Origin: an uncultured Phascolarctobacterium sp.
Lineage (GTDB): Bacteria > Bacillota > Negativicutes > Acidaminococcales > Acidaminococcaceae
Length of the DNA stretch: 64,000 nucleotides
Reading direction: 5' to 3'
Assembly (NCBI GenBank): GCA_900547415.1
Contig: URGS01000001.1
Coordinates: 1 to 64,000 of the forward strand
Part shown: positions 52,018 to 59,855 of the stretch, piece by piece
Layout of the letters: the number at the start of each line of letters is the position of its first letter
Position numbering within the stretch: the stretch's first letter is position 1
Program-made: the position numbers and the translations under genes
Notes under the pieces: model-generated
Database searches by the model: none
The model's input: only the letters and a program-made list of their open reading frames with translations
What the model was told of the DNA's origin: nothing

Positions 52018-52977
52018 TTATGCACGTACTCTACGTTTAACTACTTTAAGGAATTCAGCGGTGGTCATTTCCGGAAGAGCTGCAGGATCTTCGTTACCAA
52101 AATATTTCCACATATCCATGGAATCTTTAGGTTGCATATCGCCAACCAGTTTAACCAAGCCTTGTTGTTCTTGAACCAGTTTCAAAGAACCGATACGACG
52201 CATTTCTTCGATTGCGTCCATAGACAGATCTGCTACTTCAGCCAAAGTGTTATGGAAATCACCAATAACATCTTCTACCAGATAGTTGCAGTCTTGGATG
52301 ATATATTTATGTTTAGCACCGGTTGTACGATATACCAATGCTTTATTAGAAGCATCAAATTCATCCTTGCCCATTTCCTGTTCAATAACCTCAGGACCGG
52401 TCAGACCAATACGGCCTTCCTCATTCATGATGATTACGTCAGTAGCAGCAGCAACGAAGCCCATGCCACCGAAGCAACCAACCTTGGAGCCAACTACAGC
52501 AACAACAGGGAGAATTCTACGGCAATCTTGAATAGCATCCATAACTTCAGCATGTGCCAGCAAACCAGCATTTGCTTCATGCAGACGAACGCCACCAGTT
52601 TCAAAGGAAATAGCTACGATAGGACGACGTGCTTCATATTCATCGGGATGAGCAGCTTTAATATCATTAGCTGTTTTCAGAGCTAGACGCAGTGTGTTAA
52701 CCATTTTTGCACCGTTAACTTCACCAATAGCGCCACCAATGAATTTGCCTTCCATAGATACTACAAACAGAGGATGTTTGCCTAACAGACCAACACCAGT
52801 TACAGTACCATCATCAAACTCAATTGCAGTACCCAGTACAGGAAGATGAGGACTTACAAAACGATCTAAAGGATTAAGTAATTCTGTAAAAGTGCCTTTG
52901 TCGCACATACCAATGGCACGCTCACGGGCATTTGCATCAAAGAAGCTGCTTTTTTCCAGCTCAGTCCAATTTTTCAT
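52018..52977 (-). CDS. madC: Malonyl-ACP:biotin carboxyltransferase subunit MadC
   Basis: The partner of MadD; 319 residues, crotonase fold, MdcD-like. Visible are WTELEKSSFFDANARERA at the N terminus, FVVSMEGKFIGGAIGEVNGAKM (about 70-91), VAISFETGGVRLHEANAGLLAHAEV and VVGSKVGCFGGMGFVAAATDVIIM (about 162-185), then LTGPEVIEQEMGKDEFD. It starts one base after the madE stop (TAAGATG), so coupling with the ACP gene is tight. Confidence 0.93.
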   Translation of the reverse strand: MKNWTELEKSSFFDANARERAIGMCDKGTFTELLNPLDRFVSPHLPVLGTAIEFDDGTVTGVGLLGKHPLFVVSMEGKFIGGAIGEVNGAKMVNTLRLALKTANDIKAAHPDEYEARRPIVAISFETGGVRLHEANAGLLAHAEVMDAIQDCRRILPVVAVVGSKVGCFGGMGFVAAATDVIIMNEEGRIGLTGPEVIEQEMGKDEFDASNKALVYRTTGAKHKYIIQDCNYLVEDVIGDFHNTLAEVADLSMDAIEEMRRIGSLKLVQEQQGLVKLVGDMQPKDSMDMWKYFGNEDPAALPEMTTAEFLKVVKRRVRA

Positions 52978-52978
52978 C

Positions 52979-53305
52979 TTATTCTGCCTCCTTTGCGGTT
53001 GCTTCAGCCAGAGCCTGGCGCAATCTCATGTATACTACGATAGGAGTAGCATTATCGTCATTAATTTCAATAACAATATTACCAATACCGGTATCTGCTA
53101 CGAATTTGCCAATCATTTTTTCCCAAACAGAGTCAAAGCCAACTACAGGAGTGCAAACCTTAGCTTCAACATTGCCGCCCAGGTCTTTTTTAACGAACAT
53201 TACTTCCAGGTCACCAGAACCGGTTACACCCAGATGGAACCATTCAGGAGCAATGGTTTGAGTATTTTCAGATTCATATTTAAATTCAAGATTTTGTAAT
53301 GCCAT
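52979..53305 (-). CDS. madE: Malonate decarboxylase acyl carrier protein
   Basis: A 108-residue ACP of the MdcC/MadE/CitD type. It carries the 2'-(5''-phosphoribosyl)-3'-dephospho-CoA thiol on Ser within GVTGSGDLEVMF (about 26-37), where acetyl and malonyl groups are exchanged. It differs from fatty-acid ACPs, lacking DSL. It lies 17 bases after madA and is modified by MdcB and MdcG, both encoded downstream. Confidence 0.93.
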   Translation of the reverse strand: MALQNLEFKYESENTQTIAPEWFHLGVTGSGDLEVMFVKKDLGGNVEAKVCTPVVGFDSVWEKMIGKFVADTGIGNIVIEINDDNATPIVVYMRLRQALAEATAKEAE

Positions 53306-53321
53306 TGTACTGTCCTCCTAA

Positions 53322-54995
53322 TTACCAGTTTCTGAATTTAGCAGGCGGGTTGTAGAGGCCGCCGGACCATTCAACCAGATCATGAACATTCTTAGCAGCC
53401 AGCATAGAGCGGTTTGCTCTGCTCATGTCGATGCCCAGATCCTGCGGAGTCTTAATTACGCCCAATTCACGCAGACGTTTGGTTTCTTTCGGATCAGCTT
53501 TCATGCCAACTTCAGTAAAGCCTGCGATACCGCGAATTGCTGCAGTACGCTCTTCCATGTTGCGGCACTTCGGCAGATATGCGATACCTTCTTCAGTAAT
53601 AATATGTGTCAGGTCATCGCCATAAATCATTACAGGTTCAATTGCCAGATTAGCGTTCTTAGCCAGCTTGAAAGCATCCAGCTCTTCTACGAAGCCAGGA
53701 GCCAGTTTTTCACGGAAGGTTTCTGCCAGTTGTACAACAAGGCGTTTACCGCGATGCACAGGACCCCACAGTTCTTTATTGAGTGCATATTCCTCACCAC
53801 ATTTCAGCCATGCACCGGAGGAATGACGACGACCTTTAGGATCGCAGCCCATGTTAGGAGCACCACCGAAACCTGCTACACGATTTGCAGTTGCAGTGGA
53901 AGAGTTGCCATATGGGTCAATTTGCAGGGTACCACCGATGAACATATCAATTGCGTAATGACCTGCAGTTTGAGAGAATGCACGGTTAGAACGCATAGAA
54001 CCATCAGGACCAACAAAGAAGATATCGCTACGAGCAGCTACATAATCTTCCATACCCAGCTCCCCACCGAAGCAGTGAACGGATTCAACCCAGCCAGTTT
54101 CGATTGCAGGAATCAGTGTTGGATGCGGATTCAGGATAAAGTTCTTGCAGATTTTACCTTTCAGACCCAGCTCTTCACCGTAGGTGGGGAGCAGCAGTTC
54201 AATAGCTGCAGTATCAAAGCCGATACCATGGTTCATGGATTCTACTTGATATTCACCATAAATGCCCTTCAGTGCCATCATACCTTTCAGAACTTGTGCA
54301 TCGGTAATAAGAGCAGGGTCACGGGTGAACAAAGGCTCAATGTAGAAAGGTTTCGGAGATTGGATTACATAGTCAACCCAGTCGCCAGGAATATCTACGC
54401 GAGGAAGCTTATCAACGATTTGGTTAACCTGAGCAATTACAATACCTTGACGGAATTTAGTTGCTTCTACGATTGCCGGAGTATCTTCAGTACTGAAACC
54501 GGTAAACAGATTACCTTCTTTATCGGCCATAGTAGCTGCTACCAGAGCAACACGCGGGGTAAGATCCAGGAAATAACGTCCATATAATTCCAAGTAAGTG
54601 TGGATTGCACCCAGCTCCAATTTGCCTTCCTTCAGGAACTCAGCAATACGTCCTGCTTGAGGGCCGGAGAAAGACATATCCAGCTTTTTAGCGATACCTT
54701 TTTCAAAAACATCCAGATGCTCAGGAAGAGTCAGCACGGATTGAACCATGTGCAGATCGTGGATTTTTGCAGAATCAACCTGACACAAAGCCTTAGCTAA
54801 GAAATCAGCTTGCTTTTGGTTGTTGCCCTCGATATTAACCTTATCAAAGGGTTTGATTACAGCTTCCAATAAAGCAACTGTATCCTTCGCATCAACGATT
54901 TTTCCTTCCTTTACTAAGTGGGCTGCAGCTTGAGTACGCTCTACAGCGTCTTTTTTGAGAGTATCCCACTCGCGAGTAACTTTTTTGAACTCCAT
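53322..54995 (-). CDS. madA: Malonate decarboxylase alpha subunit (acetyl-ACP:malonate ACP transferase)
   Basis: MadA swaps malonate for acetate on the ACP thioester, releasing acetate. 557 residues, typical for MdcA/MadA. Visible are REWDTLKKDAVERTQAA at the N terminus, SFSGPQAGRIAEFLKEGKL-type ligand region (about 107-127), GHYAIDMFIGGTLQIDPYGNSSTATANRVAGFGGAPNMG (conserved glycine-rich region) and the C-terminal GIDMSRANRSMLAAKNVHDLVEWSGGLYNPP. The ATG at 54995 follows AAAGGAGAG; an upstream ATG at 55055 overlaps the terminator. The ribosome binding site sits 60 bases after the hutP-madA terminator, so expression needs read-through. Confidence 0.95.
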   Translation of the reverse strand: MEFKKVTREWDTLKKDAVERTQAAAHLVKEGKIVDAKDTVALLEAVIKPFDKVNIEGNNQKQADFLAKALCQVDSAKIHDLHMVQSVLTLPEHLDVFEKGIAKKLDMSFSGPQAGRIAEFLKEGKLELGAIHTYLELYGRYFLDLTPRVALVAATMADKEGNLFTGFSTEDTPAIVEATKFRQGIVIAQVNQIVDKLPRVDIPGDWVDYVIQSPKPFYIEPLFTRDPALITDAQVLKGMMALKGIYGEYQVESMNHGIGFDTAAIELLLPTYGEELGLKGKICKNFILNPHPTLIPAIETGWVESVHCFGGELGMEDYVAARSDIFFVGPDGSMRSNRAFSQTAGHYAIDMFIGGTLQIDPYGNSSTATANRVAGFGGAPNMGCDPKGRRHSSGAWLKCGEEYALNKELWGPVHRGKRLVVQLAETFREKLAPGFVEELDAFKLAKNANLAIEPVMIYGDDLTHIITEEGIAYLPKCRNMEERTAAIRGIAGFTEVGMKADPKETKRLRELGVIKTPQDLGIDMSRANRSMLAAKNVHDLVEWSGGLYNPPAKFRNW

Positions 54996-55053
54996 TACGG
55001 TCTCTCCTTTCTGATTTAAGAAAAGCTTCATATAAAAAGTCAGACATTCAGGC

Positions 55054-55104
55054 AAAAAAATAGAGAGCCCATACAGCAGAAGTATGCCTCTGCTCTCGCT
55101 CTCT
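55054..55104 (-). terminator. Intrinsic terminator between hutP and madA (candidate antitermination target)
   Basis: On the minus strand AGAGAGC (55098-55104) pairs with GCTCTCT (55062-55068), and inside it AGCAGA pairs with TCTGCT (55089-55094 with 55075-55080); seven T follow (55054-55060). It would stop transcription before madA. Immediately upstream of its 5' arm is ATATTGGAGATT (55108-55119), nearly repeated at the first leader terminator (ATAATGGAGACT, 58255-58266). Confidence 0.85.
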
Positions 55105-55140
55105 CATAATCTCCAATATTAAATTGTTGTCTACATCCGA

Positions 55141-55590
55141 CTATATATGCATAATACCCAGTCCTGCACGTTCATGATTTGTCATATAGTGCAGAGCTGA
55201 TTTACCAAATAAGGCTACTGCTATCCAATGCTCATTTCTCACAACAGCGATTTTCATTGCCAAGCTAGCGCTTGTACTCACACTCACTAAAATTCCTTTT
55301 TTTGCTTCCTCTGTTGCGTGAATTACAGCATGAATTTCATTAGTCTGTTTTGATATAACACCAGAATTAAGGCATCCGCCTATTACAGCACGATTTATTT
55401 TTTCATTAAAATCCTCAAAGTTGATCTTTCCACCAACCTCTGTAACAACTGCTTTAAAACCACTCTGTGCTACAAGGTGCTTCATACGTTCCTCATCATA
55501 AAGAGTCTGCGTTAATGCTAGGAACATTGCTGCTCCACCTACATTATTAATACTATTAGCCAAAAAGTCCTGGGAACCACCTGCTGCCAT
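55141..55590 (-). CDS. HutP-family RNA-binding antitermination regulator
   Basis: A 149-residue protein with the HutP fold signatures. In Bacillus subtilis HutP, with L-histidine and Mg2+, binds the hut leader and prevents termination. Here IHAVIHATEEAKKGI keeps both His residues of the H-x3-H metal site (HutP His73 and His77) and the protein ends in GIMHI, keeping the third (His138). GVISKQTNEIHAV also corresponds to the B. subtilis GVIQSEGYRESHAL segment. It lies inside the malonate operon, 36 bases before a terminator that precedes madA, with no hut genes near. The ATG at 55590 is chosen (GGAGTGATTGAGTG upstream). Confidence 0.8.
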   Translation of the reverse strand: MAAGGSQDFLANSINNVGGAAMFLALTQTLYDEERMKHLVAQSGFKAVVTEVGGKINFEDFNEKINRAVIGGCLNSGVISKQTNEIHAVIHATEEAKKGILVSVSTSASLAMKIAVVRNEHWIAVALFGKSALHYMTNHERAGLGIMHI

Positions 55591-55612
55591 CACTCAATCA
55601 CTCCTTTTAATT

Positions 55613-56359
55613 TTATCGCAAGCTGATTTCTCCAAAATCATAAACTTGAGTATTTCCATTGCCATCATCTACAACGATAGCTCCATATTCATTAATACCT
55701 ATTACTGTACCAGAAAAAATAACTTCATCATTATCCTTCACATGTACTTTTTTATCCAAGGTACAATTAAGAGCTCTCCATGGTTCTAGAATTACTTTAG
55801 CGCCTCTACATAGCCACTTATCATAAAGCTCTTTAAGATCTGACAGAACTTGGTCCAGAACCTGGTCACATGTATATTTTTTGTTAAGACTCTCATTCAA
55901 GGATGTAGCTACATCCTGCAATTCTCTTGGGAATGCATCCTTAGTAAGTGCAACATTGATACCAACACCAACTACAGCGTAATCAACATTGCCATTTTCA
56001 TCCAGCTGCATCTCTGAAAGTATTCCACAGATTTTTTTACCATCTAACAGTAGATCATTGGGCCATTTTATCATTACCTTCTCTGTTTCATAAAGCTTGC
56101 GTAATGCCTTGGCAACAGCAACTCCTGTCAATAGTGTAATCTGAGCTGCATACTGCGGATCAATTTGCGGACGCAGAATGATGGAAAACCAGAGGCCTCC
56201 TTTAGGAGAGTTCCAAATCCGCTTCATGCGACCTCTTCCACCCTCCTGCGTTTCCGCAACAATCACAGTACCTTCTGCAGCACCATTTTTGGCTAAATCA
56301 ACAGCTGTAACATTTGTAGATTGTAGTGTATCAAATTTCAGTAGCTGTATATTTTTCAT
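55613..56359 (-). CDS. birA: Biotin-[acyl-carrier] protein ligase, BirA catalytic domain only
   Basis: Attaches biotin to the carrier lysine, in this operon presumably MadF. 248 residues; no N-terminal DNA-binding domain, so group I type without repressor function. Visible: DTLQSTNVTA (about 10-19), EGGRGRMKRIWNSPKGGLWFSIILRP (biotinyl-5'-AMP site GRGRxxR, about 37-62) and IKWPNDLLLDGKKICGIL (about 97-114; KWPND motif). A C-terminal SH3-like domain (about 195-245) is present. It follows madB by 160 bases and has its own promoter candidate, and lies 19 bases before hutP. Confidence 0.92.
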   Translation of the reverse strand: MKNIQLLKFDTLQSTNVTAVDLAKNGAAEGTVIVAETQEGGRGRMKRIWNSPKGGLWFSIILRPQIDPQYAAQITLLTGVAVAKALRKLYETEKVMIKWPNDLLLDGKKICGILSEMQLDENGNVDYAVVGVGINVALTKDAFPRELQDVATSLNESLNKKYTCDQVLDQVLSDLKELYDKWLCRGAKVILEPWRALNCTLDKKVHVKDNDEVIFSGTVIGINEYGAIVVDDGNGNTQVYDFGEISLR

Positions 56360-56455
56360 TTTATTTGCCTCAAAAGCTGGTGCTTATTTAACTAAGACCA
56401 AATCAATCAAACTATTTCATTTTTAATAGACACGAGTCCATTTTAATCAATCAAT

Positions 56456-56485
56456 ATTTTATCACTCATCTATCGATTTAGTCAA
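56456..56485 (-). promoter_or_regulatory. Candidate internal promoter upstream of birA-hutP
   Basis: On the minus strand TTGACT (56480-56485), an 18-base spacer and TAAAAT (56456-56461) look like a sigma-A promoter 97 bases before birA. It would let birA and hutP be made independently of the madB transcript. A short TA run (about 56485-56500) flanks it. Confidence 0.6.
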
Positions 56486-56519
56486 ATATATATATATATG
56501 CACAAAACTTATTTTTATT

Positions 56520-57731
56520 TTACTTAACCATTCCAATTGTTGCAATGAATACACCACAAGCAATTGCGGATACGATAACACCACCGATGTTAGCGCCCAT
56601 TGCTACAGGCATTACAACAGCGAAAGGATCTTCGTCTTCAGCTGCATGCTGAGCAATCTTTGCAGTAGTCGGTACGCAGGATACACCAGCAATACCTACA
56701 ACCGGGTTGAAGTCGCCTTTCTTGAACCAGTAAACAACATAACCACCAAGAATACCAACTACACCAGAAACGGCCAAGGCCATAACACCAAGAACAATCA
56801 ACGGAGCAACCTTGGGATCCAGCAGAGTAGAAGCTTCACACAGAGTACCAAGCAGCAGACCGAGCATCAGAGTACCGATGTACAGCAGGGTATTTTCAAT
56901 AAGATCTTGGTAAGGAACGATTTCTGCTTCTTTAATAGCCATGCCTAAGAAGAAGGACATGATCAGCGGAGCACCCATAGGGAGCAGCAAGCAGAGCAGT
57001 GCGCAGCATACCAGGATAAAGATAAATTTCTTAGTTTTGGGAACTTCGGGAGCATAGTACATGATATCTTTACCACGCAGAGCTTTAGGAACCAAAAGTT
57101 TGAGCAGCCAAGGATAGCCAGCGTAGGTCAGAGACAGATACAAATAAGCAATTACAGAGATGGGAACGAACAGGTGGGGAGCAAGCATCAGAGAAGTGAA
57201 CAGTACCATAGGACCATCCGCACCACCAATGGACGCAACTGCCGCTGCCTCAGGAGGAGTCAGACCCAGATGTACGCCGAGAATCAAGGTTAAGAAAGTA
57301 CCAGCTTCAGCGAAGATTGCAATAATAATGGAAGTCCAAGGATTTGCCAGAATAAAGCCAATTTCGCACATAGCGCCAACGCCCATAAATACTACGCAGG
57401 CAACAAGGCTGTTACTAAAAGTCAGGTTATAAATCGGTTGCAGGAAGTTTACCTGCATAATATCAACCAACGCTGCAGGATCAGAAATCAACGGATCCAG
57501 GAACAGAGTACCGATTTTGCCACCATCCAAGAAGAGAACACCGCAGTTGATACAAATCATACCGATGCCCATGGGAACCATGATCAAAGGTTCCAAAATA
57601 CGTTTAAAGCCAAGATAAGCAAGAATAAAACCGAAGATTATAAGAGCAATTCTGGCAATAGCAATCGTGGTATCTTGAACCATCAAAGATGCAATACCAG
57701 GAAACAGTTGAGCAAAAATACTTGCATCCAT
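56520..57731 (-). CDS. madB: Sodium-translocating carboxybiotin decarboxylase MadB
   Basis: Integral membrane subunit that decarboxylates carboxybiotin-MadF and pumps Na+ out. 403 residues and about eleven hydrophobic segments, of the OadB/MmdB/GcdB/MadB family. Hallmarks are IGGADGPMVLFTSLML (about 169-184, with the essential Asp in region IIIa) and VVGIAGVSCVPTTAKIAQH (about 342-360), plus GANIGGVIVSAIACG near the end. It starts on a TAATG overlap with the 42-residue membrane peptide gene. Codon bias suggests high expression. Confidence 0.94.
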   Translation of the reverse strand: MDASIFAQLFPGIASLMVQDTTIAIARIALIIFGFILAYLGFKRILEPLIMVPMGIGMICINCGVLFLDGGKIGTLFLDPLISDPAALVDIMQVNFLQPIYNLTFSNSLVACVVFMGVGAMCEIGFILANPWTSIIIAIFAEAGTFLTLILGVHLGLTPPEAAAVASIGGADGPMVLFTSLMLAPHLFVPISVIAYLYLSLTYAGYPWLLKLLVPKALRGKDIMYYAPEVPKTKKFIFILVCCALLCLLLPMGAPLIMSFFLGMAIKEAEIVPYQDLIENTLLYIGTLMLGLLLGTLCEASTLLDPKVAPLIVLGVMALAVSGVVGILGGYVVYWFKKGDFNPVVGIAGVSCVPTTAKIAQHAAEDEDPFAVVMPVAMGANIGGVIVSAIACGVFIATIGMVK

Positions 57732-57859
57732 TATTCCATACCTCCTTCGTCACTACCGCCACCCATAATTTTGTTCAGCAGTACTACAGCACCAATCATT
57801 ACAAGAGCAATTGCTGCAGTAAATGCGTATGAAAACAACGCATAAAGTTCAACGCTCAT
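57731..57859 (-). CDS. 42-residue membrane peptide, possible small subunit of the decarboxylase pump
   Basis: First gene of the malonate operon. A 42-residue peptide: short N terminus, one hydrophobic segment (LFSYAFTAAIALVMIGAVVLL, about 8-28, broken at 20 residues by no charge), then NKIMGGGSDEGGME, a Gly/Asp-rich tail. GAAAGGAGATCAAAATT precedes the ATG, and the stop overlaps the madB start (TAATG). Other sodium-pumping decarboxylases have a one-span subunit (OadG, MmdD/E, GcdC) encoded nearby; by position and shape this could be the counterpart. It is too short for most gene callers. Confidence 0.72.
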   Translation of the reverse strand: MSVELYALFSYAFTAAIALVMIGAVVLLNKIMGGGSDEGGME

Positions 57860-57950
57860 AATTTTGATCTCCTTTCAAAATTCAAAGTCATTACGACTGA
57901 TTAATTTATATCAGGATACTTTCACTCTTATTGATTTCCGGACATCACTA

Positions 57951-57993
57951 CAAAATAAAAATATCCTTTTCTGCTGGAAGCGGAAAAGGATAT
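57951..57993 (-). terminator. Second terminator of the malonate leader
   Basis: On the minus strand ATATCCTTTT (57984-57993) pairs with AAAAGGATAT (57961-57970) and is followed by TTTTATTTT. The plus strand has no T-run. It lies about 92-134 bases before the first start codon of the operon, after the promoter, so it can only act as an attenuator. Confidence 0.75.
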
Positions 57994-58067
57994 AGGCGCA
58001 GCAAACAAACACGCAAACCCATATACACTCCGTCTCTCGCAGAAATATATAACTTTTTAAGGGAACC

Positions 58068-58102
58068 CATTGGCTCTGCTTGTACACCAAACAGAGCCAA
58101 TG
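58068..58102 (-). promoter_or_regulatory. Strong leader hairpin of the malonate operon
   Basis: CATTGGCTCTG (58068-58078) and CAGAGCCAATG (58092-58102) are perfectly complementary over 11 bases around a 13-base loop. No T-run follows. It lies between the two leader terminators in the roughly 460-base leader. Confidence 0.65.
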
Positions 58103-58220
58103 ACATAATCGAAACAGCATAACGCCGCTTATTAGTGATTATTTCTCATTACCTTAATGGTTCTTGTATTTGTTTAGATTTACAAATACGTAGGAAACAA
58201 ACTCTCTAAAAATTCATAAA

Positions 58221-58260
58221 CAAAAAAGAGACTAAGCGATAACTCATATCACTCAGTCTC
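58221..58260 (-). terminator. First terminator of the malonate leader
   Basis: On the minus strand GAGACTGAGTGAT (58248-58260) pairs with ATCGCTTAGTCTC (58228-58240; two G-U pairs) around a 7-base loop, followed by six T (58222-58227). It would stop RNA about 62-100 bases after the predicted start site. Its 5' arm overlaps ATAATGGAGACT (58255-58266), similar to the sequence before the hutP-madA terminator. Confidence 0.82.
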
Positions 58261-58328
58261 CATTATAATTTGTCTTATGATTCTAAACTAGTGGAACAAC
58301 TTGTTTCTCATTTTCTCTCGTTGGGTGT

Positions 58329-58357
58329 ATTCTATACTATATCAGCCTATTTGTCAA
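58329..58357 (-). promoter_or_regulatory. Main promoter of the malonate operon
   Basis: On the minus strand TTGACA (58352-58357), a 17-base spacer and TAGAAT (58329-58334) form a near-consensus sigma-A promoter. Transcription should start near 58322, giving a leader of about 460 bases before the first start codon. The strong promoter with downstream terminators suggests control after initiation. The 58361-58546 part of this gap is AT-rich and shows nothing else. Confidence 0.82.
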
Positions 58358-58546
58358 GAAGATTTTACAATTTTTCATGAAAAGCACACATTTATAAACA
58401 GCCTAGCTCATGACAAAAGCAGGATTAGCGTATATTGAGTAATCTTTTTAACTATATACTATATATGGTATCAGACTAGGCAGCGATTAATCTGCGATAT
58501 TATCCGACTTCTCAAAAATAATGCTGGTATCTACTTTTTATTTTCA

Positions 58547-59500
58547 TTACTCTACCACGTTTTGCGGTTCCCCTGCAAAGTACTTCCACAGATTGGCAAA
58601 AACAATGTCTGCACGTGCTTCCAGCGCTTCCTTGCTGGCAAAGGCTACATGGGGAGTAAGCACAGTGTTCTTAGCGTGGCAAAGAGGATGCTCCTTAGCA
58701 ATAGGCGGTTCAATCTCAAAAACATCGATACCCGCACCAGCTAATCTGCCTTCATTTAAAGCGTCAGATAGAGCTGCGCTGTCAACTACAGGTCCGCGGG
58801 CAGTATTTAGAAGCACTGCAGTAGGCTTCATCTTGCGGATTGCTTCAGCATTGATTAAGCCTTTAGTAGCAGCAGTCAAAGGAACGTGGAGGGACACAAA
58901 GTCAGCTTGCTCCAAAAGCTCATCCAAGGCAACAAATTCAACACCTAAATCAATAAGCTCCTGCTTGGGAGTACGGCTATAGGCCAAAACCCTGCAGCCA
59001 AAAGCCTGAGCAATTTTTGCCATACGACTGCCAATAGCGCCAGTGCCTACTACGCCAAAAGTCTTGCCAAAAAGCTCAAAGCCTACCAAGCCATCCTTAG
59101 TTGCAGCACTGCGGCAGCGTCCGTCACAGGGAACAATATTACGGATAACACTAATAGCTAAGCCAAAGGTCAGCTCTGCTACAGCGTTAGTAGAATAGCC
59201 TGCTGCATTGCAAACCAGAATATTTCTGGCACGGCAAGCCTCTAAGGCAATATGATCCACACCAGTAAAGGCTACGGAAAGCATTTTCAGCTTCGGGCAG
59301 CAATTAATAATCTCTGCAGACAGAGGCTGATTGGCCAGAATAATAATATCTGCATCAGCAACACGTGCCAAAAGCTTTTCCTGATTTGTTTCCTTAGTAG
59401 TGTGATAGATAAATTCGTGACCAGCTTCCTTTAAGGGTACAGCCAAGGCTTCGATTTTCTCCAAGGCAACTCCTAATGGCTCCATAACAACAATTTTCAT
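58547..59500 (-). CDS. D-isomer-specific 2-hydroxyacid dehydrogenase
   Basis: NAD-dependent dehydrogenase of 317 residues. It has the N-terminal catalytic half-domain, the nucleotide site VVGTGAIGSRMA (about 148-159) and the active-site triad: Arg in NTARGPV, Glu in FEIEPP and His in LTPHVAF. This is the family of phosphoglycerate, hydroxypyruvate and lactate dehydrogenases. The absence of an ACT domain makes a biosynthetic SerA less likely. The substrate is unknown. It is upstream of the malonate promoter on the same strand but has its own start site. Confidence 0.87.
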   Translation of the reverse strand: MKIVVMEPLGVALEKIEALAVPLKEAGHEFIYHTTKETNQEKLLARVADADIIILANQPLSAEIINCCPKLKMLSVAFTGVDHIALEACRARNILVCNAAGYSTNAVAELTFGLAISVIRNIVPCDGRCRSAATKDGLVGFELFGKTFGVVGTGAIGSRMAKIAQAFGCRVLAYSRTPKQELIDLGVEFVALDELLEQADFVSLHVPLTAATKGLINAEAIRKMKPTAVLLNTARGPVVDSAALSDALNEGRLAGAGIDVFEIEPPIAKEHPLCHAKNTVLTPHVAFASKEALEARADIVFANLWKYFAGEPQNVVE

Positions 59501-59855
59501 TTTCTCACCTCATTAATTTATTTTAAAGATTATCTTGACCATTGCTTTGGCAGAATTATTTAAAAGGTTCATAGGAATAAACAGTATGTCCTTTTATCAC
59601 AGCTTTACTAAGCTATGTATATTCTGATGTTCTTTTACTTTAACATACTTTTACACGAGCGATTGAAAATTTTATTAGTTCATACAGTTCAAGAGCCTTA
59701 AATCCTGCTATAATATATTATAGCCTATAATTCACATATGGTGGAATAAATTTCTAATCGCAGCATTAATAAGCATAGATATGCTTTGACTATATTCTCA
59801 TACATTACTTTAGGCTGCTTACAGCAGCATTTCTATTCCTAAGGAGGTAAAGCCT
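59501..59855. other. Divergent intergenic region without clear elements
   Basis: About 355 AT-rich bases between the divergent dehydrogenase and patatin genes, so both promoters should be here. I see AAGGAGGTAAAGCCT as the patatin ribosome binding site, but no convincing paired promoter elements or hairpins. Confidence 0.5.

Noticed and set aside
55054..55140. Classical HutP RNA site (three NAG triplets with four-base spacers)
   Set aside because: Many AG dinucleotides occur in the purine-rich leader, but no three NAG triplets fall at seven-base intervals.
56480..56505. TA-rich repeat downstream of madB
   Set aside because: A short TA run is common in AT-rich spacers; no evidence of a repeat family or origin.
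57911..58122. Short open frames in the malonate leader on both strands
   Set aside because: They cross the leader hairpins and lack good starts; the leader structure explains the region better.
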